Assembly: GCF_036172515.1 (NCBI RefSeq)
Contig: NZ_JAXKVW010000007.1
Coordinates: 1-64,000, forward strand
Reading direction: 5' to 3'
DNA: 64,000 nt
Origin: Flexistipes sp.
GTDB taxonomy: Bacteria; Chrysiogenota; Deferribacteres; Deferribacterales; Flexistipitaceae
A program made the translations under genes and the position numbers. Every line of letters starts with the position of its first letter. Position 1 is the first letter of the stretch. Below the pieces are notes generated by a model. That model worked only from the letters and a program-made list of their open reading frames with translations. It was not told the origin of the DNA and searched no databases. Below are positions 61,781 through 64,000 of this stretch, one piece after another.

Positions 61781-62968
61781 ATGACCACTCACACAGAAAA
61801 AGTATCAAATGTAGCAGGTAAGACCTTAACCACTTCTTTGATTGTTTTAGGGTTGATCTTGCTTGGTATCGGGGGATATGCTTCATTGCAGGTATTTTTG
61901 CAGGGTCATGAAGCTGTGTATGCTGTAAACAGAGAAGTACCTTGGGGATTATTGATAGCCACTTATGCATATTTTGTAATTACATCAACAGGTCTGGCTT
62001 TTATAGGCGGACTGGGACATGCTTTTGGCTTTGAGAAATACTCAAAAATGAGCAAGCGTATTGTAGTAATGGCCTTTGTGATTTTATTAGCTGGTTTTAC
62101 ACAGATAGGAATGGAAATAGGCCACCCCATAAGACTAATGATATATCTCATCCTTTCTCCAAATTTGAGCGCTCCAATTGTTTGGATGGGTGTATTTTAC
62201 GGGATTGAACTTGTTATACTTGCAGTGGAACTGTATATAATATTTAAACCTAATAAGAAAGAGTCGGATCATAATACGGCTAAAATTGTCGGATTCTTTG
62301 CACTTCTTGTTGGAGTTCTTGCAACCAGTAACCTTGGGTATGTTTTCGGTTCTTTAAATGCAAGACCATTCTATCATGGAGTATATTTTTCAATATTTCT
62401 GGTGATTTCAGGTATAACAGCCGGTGCTGCCCTTTTGCTGGCAATTCATAATATAATTTACAAATTTAAAGTTCCCGAGAGTCTTCACAGCAGTATGAAA
62501 GCTCTTGGCAAACTTATGGGAGCCGGAATCGGAGTAATGATATTTTTATATCTGTGGAAAATACTTTCATCTCTGTATACTCAGCCCGGGGATAGTTATC
62601 TTGCGGCAAAAGCGCTGCTCACCGGTCCGTTAAGTATTAATTTTTGGGTTGGGGAATTGCTGCTCGCCGTAGTTTTACCGCTTGCAATAATAGTGTTTTC
62701 AAAGGCGTCCAATATGAAGGCATTAGGCATCGCCGGTATAATTTTTATGGTCGGCTTATTCTTTACCCGGTATGATTTTATTGTTGCCGGTCAGCTTCCT
62801 CCAATGAGGGAAGGACTCGCCGGTTCTGGTGTTCATACAGTAAATGGATTAGCTCAATATTCTCCCTCAGCTACTGAATGGATGATATTTGCTCTGGGAT
62901 GGGGGGTATTCCTGGTTTTGTATTTTCTTGCAGAACGTTTCCTCATCTTGGATACAAAGGAACATTAA
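61781..62968 (+). CDS. psrC: NrfD/PsrC-family quinol-oxidising membrane subunit
   Basis: A 395-residue integral membrane protein with about ten hydrophobic helices, longer than the 8-helix T. thermophilus PsrC and closer to the 10-helix NrfD members. GLAFIGGLGHAFG and the helix-loop GMEIGHPIRLMIYLILSPNLSAPIVWMG are family features near the quinol site. It oxidises menaquinol and passes electrons to the four-cluster subunit. AAAGGAGG precedes the ATG, 15 bases after psrB. A terminator hairpin follows. Confidence 0.9.
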   Translation: MTTHTEKVSNVAGKTLTTSLIVLGLILLGIGGYASLQVFLQGHEAVYAVNREVPWGLLIATYAYFVITSTGLAFIGGLGHAFGFEKYSKMSKRIVVMAFVILLAGFTQIGMEIGHPIRLMIYLILSPNLSAPIVWMGVFYGIELVILAVELYIIFKPNKKESDHNTAKIVGFFALLVGVLATSNLGYVFGSLNARPFYHGVYFSIFLVISGITAGAALLLAIHNIIYKFKVPESLHSSMKALGKLMGAGIGVMIFLYLWKILSSLYTQPGDSYLAAKALLTGPLSINFWVGELLLAVVLPLAIIVFSKASNMKALGIAGIIFMVGLFFTRYDFIVAGQLPPMREGLAGSGVHTVNGLAQYSPSATEWMIFALGWGVFLVLYFLAERFLILDTKEH

Positions 62969-62975
62969 CAGTTTT

Positions 62976-63001
62976 GCTGACCCGTTAACTGGCGGGTCGG
63001 C
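62976..63001 (+). terminator. Intrinsic terminator after psrC
   Basis: GCTGACCCG-ttaactgg-CGGGTCGGC is a nine-base stem with one mismatch followed by TTTAT. It closes the psrABC transcription unit; the T-tract is short, so some read-through to the DUF134 gene is possible. Confidence 0.75.
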
Positions 63002-63061
63002 TTTATCTCAAAAATTAGAGTTGCAGGCAAGTGTGATTTTTTTGTTCATAAGGAGTTTGAA

Positions 63062-63430
63062 GTGCCCAGACAAGATAAAATAAGATTTGTTGGTTATGAT
63101 CCGGAAGTAAAAAATTTTAAACCGAGTGGCTTACCATCTGTCAAACTTGATAAAGTAGATTTAACAATTGATGAGTTCGAAGCAATCAGACTTGCTGATT
63201 ATTTGGGATATGATCATGAAAATGCCGCTCTCCTGATGAATATTTCAAGACCGACATTTTCACGTCTTATTGTAAGAGCCAGACACAAAGTAGCTGATTT
63301 TCTGGTGGGAGCAAAGGAGCTCATTATCAAAGGCGGTAATATAGAATTTGTGACCAGGCAGCAGTGTGATAAATGCGGACTTGAAGTGCTAAATGGCAAT
63401 AATAATAAATTCAAACATAAGTGTAAATAG
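63062..63430 (+). CDS. DUF134 (UPF0251) helix-turn-helix protein
   Basis: A 122-residue protein of the DUF134 family. The central part (LTIDEFEAIRLADYLGYDHENAALLMNISRPTFSRLIVRARHKVADFL) is a sigma-70 region 4-like helix-turn-helix. Four C-terminal cysteines occur in CDKCGLE and HKC, which could bind metal. It starts with GTG, with AAGGAG six bases before. It is probably a metal- or redox-sensing DNA-binding protein; the target is unknown. It is often found beside NifX-like and DUF5320 genes, as here. Confidence 0.88.
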   Translation: MPRQDKIRFVGYDPEVKNFKPSGLPSVKLDKVDLTIDEFEAIRLADYLGYDHENAALLMNISRPTFSRLIVRARHKVADFLVGAKELIIKGGNIEFVTRQQCDKCGLEVLNGNNNKFKHKCK

Positions 63431-63440
63431 GGGGTGAGAT

Positions 63441-63623
63441 ATGCCCGGGTTAGACAGAAGAGGCCCTTTTGGAAACGGCCCTAAAACGGGTAGGGGTTTA
63501 GGAAAATGCAGTGACAACAGTGAATTTGCCAGACTTGAAAGAGACAGACCGCGCTATGGAAGATGCAGACACAAAACTTGTAGAGGCAGACATGGAAATA
63601 AAACAGACGTAAGGGAGAATTAA
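63441..63623 (+). CDS. DUF5320-like small protein
   Basis: A 60-residue, glycine- and arginine-rich peptide opening MPGLDRRGPFGNGPKTGRGLGKC. This matches the small DUF5320 proteins that accompany NifX-like and P-loop ATPase genes in anaerobes. It has three cysteines and no hydrophobic segment. GGGGGTGA precedes the ATG. Function unknown. Confidence 0.75.
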   Translation: MPGLDRRGPFGNGPKTGRGLGKCSDNSEFARLERDRPRYGRCRHKTCRGRHGNKTDVREN

Positions 63624-63625
63624 CC

Positions 63626-63982
63626 ATGAGGATTTCAATACCGCTTATTAATAATGAAGTTAGTGATCATTTCGGAGGAGCAGATTCGTTTTTTGTTGCT
63701 GATATTGCTGATGATGGCGAGATTGTTCGTGAATTTACACAAACACCGCCTGAACATGCTCCCGGGGTTTATCCGAAGTGGTTAAAAAGTGAAAATGTGG
63801 ACATTCTGCTGACTAAAAGCATTGGAGGCAGGGCGAAAGTTTTTTTAAATGATTACGGAATAAAAGTGATCACAGGTATAAACAATGATAAACCGGAGAA
63901 AATAGTATCAGAATATTTAAAAGGAAATGTAAATTCCTCAAATGAATTTTGTGCGGGTTCAGGTAATTGTTCAGAGCATTAA
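63626..63982 (+). CDS. NifX/NifB C-terminal-like (dinitrogenase iron-molybdenum cofactor) protein
   Basis: A 118-residue protein of the family that binds Fe-S or FeMo-cofactor-like clusters in nitrogenase assembly (NifX, NafY). MRISIPLIN...VSDHFGGADSFFV and LLTKSIGGRAKVFLNDYGIKVI are the family blocks. Here no nif genes are near, so the member more likely carries Fe-S or Mo clusters for other enzymes, perhaps the adjacent molybdoenzyme; that is inference. The tail CAGSGNC-SEH could bind metal. Two bases separate it from the DUF5320 gene. Confidence 0.87.
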   Translation: MRISIPLINNEVSDHFGGADSFFVADIADDGEIVREFTQTPPEHAPGVYPKWLKSENVDILLTKSIGGRAKVFLNDYGIKVITGINNDKPEKIVSEYLKGNVNSSNEFCAGSGNCSEH

Positions 63983-64000
63983 TGAAAGGCAGGCCCCATA
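63982..64000 (+). CDS. Possible start of a next gene (partial)
   Basis: ATG overlaps the NifX-like stop (TAATG) and reads MKGRPH to the window edge. Only six codons are visible, so identity cannot be given. Confidence 0.25.

Noticed and set aside
58872-62968. Respiratory arsenate (ArrAB) or tetrathionate (TtrABC) reductase
   Set aside because: The catalytic subunit is shorter than usual for both and the order A-B-C with an NrfD anchor and a short Cys-ligand motif fits Psr/Phs better; kept only as an alternative.
1-64000. tRNA or rRNA genes
   Set aside because: No cloverleaf with a CCA-type acceptor and no recognisable rRNA segment was found by reading the spacers; a covariance search would be needed to be certain.

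Overview
The window reads as a chromosomal segment of an AT-rich, Gram-negative, anaerobically respiring bacterium. The best guess is a member of the Deferribacterota (Flexistipes/Deferribacter-like). This is inferred from gene content, not from any database search: a eukaryote-like citrate synthase, a 180-kDa-class NAD glutamate dehydrogenase, a futalosine-pathway menaquinone gene (mqnD), a Tat-exported polysulfide/thiosulfate reductase-type molybdoenzyme, and an Mla-type outer-membrane lipid transport system. About 55 protein genes are supported. No rRNA, tRNA or CRISPR array was seen.

Layout. 1-291: the tail of an IS3-family transposase and a repeat-rich spacer. 292-954: elbB. 1060-7059 (minus): large GDH and an M16 peptidase. 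7242-11179 (minus): a four-gene unit of HNH protein, alaS, phasin-like protein and Nudix hydrolase. 11242-17802: central carbon genes (pckA, phosphohexomutase, citrate synthase) with an anti-sigma-type ATPase and an EamA transporter. 18132-25860 (plus): a long collinear run of lipoprotein, GNAT, prfB, alr, mlaE, mlaF, mlaD, mqnD and a membrane methyltransferase. 26056-28604: lipid kinase, a convergent quinone oxidoreductase, then a 679-base spacer carrying a structured repeat element. 28605-35200: AI-2E family protein, a complete LIV-type amino-acid ABC transporter and a CBS-ACT protein. 35190-40657 (minus): haem operon hemX/ccsA-hemA-hemC-hemD-hemB plus a DUF815 ATPase. 40778-50479: MATE exporter, DUF2156, ZapE-like ATPase, suhB, a DUF4388/J-domain/TPR protein and acnA. 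50953-58194: smc, ftsY, an unknown protein, an SPL-like radical SAM enzyme and tpx. 58872-63982: the psrABC-type reductase, followed by DUF134, DUF5320 and NifX-like genes.

The genes fit one physiology. The TCA-cycle and anaplerotic enzymes feed reducing equivalents to menaquinone, and the quinol-linked molybdoenzyme passes them to a sulfur compound in the periplasm. Haem synthesis supports cytochromes, and the LIV transporter with the large GDH points to amino-acid use.

The least expected content is in the spacers. Many carry a family of composite repeats built from short (often 7-base) units in a recurring order, with one 45-base block matching at 44 of 45 positions between two loci 10.6 kb apart in opposite orientation. 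Two further palindromic or MITE-like elements (28035-28344 and 57464-57654) carry nested hairpins. Other unusual signals are a MATE gene with no ATG/GTG/TTG start but a perfect ribosome site before an ATT codon, two genes that look leaderless, an attenuator-like leader before smc, an Smc with an atypical hinge region, and a 15-base motif shared by the citrate synthase and molybdoenzyme upstream regions.
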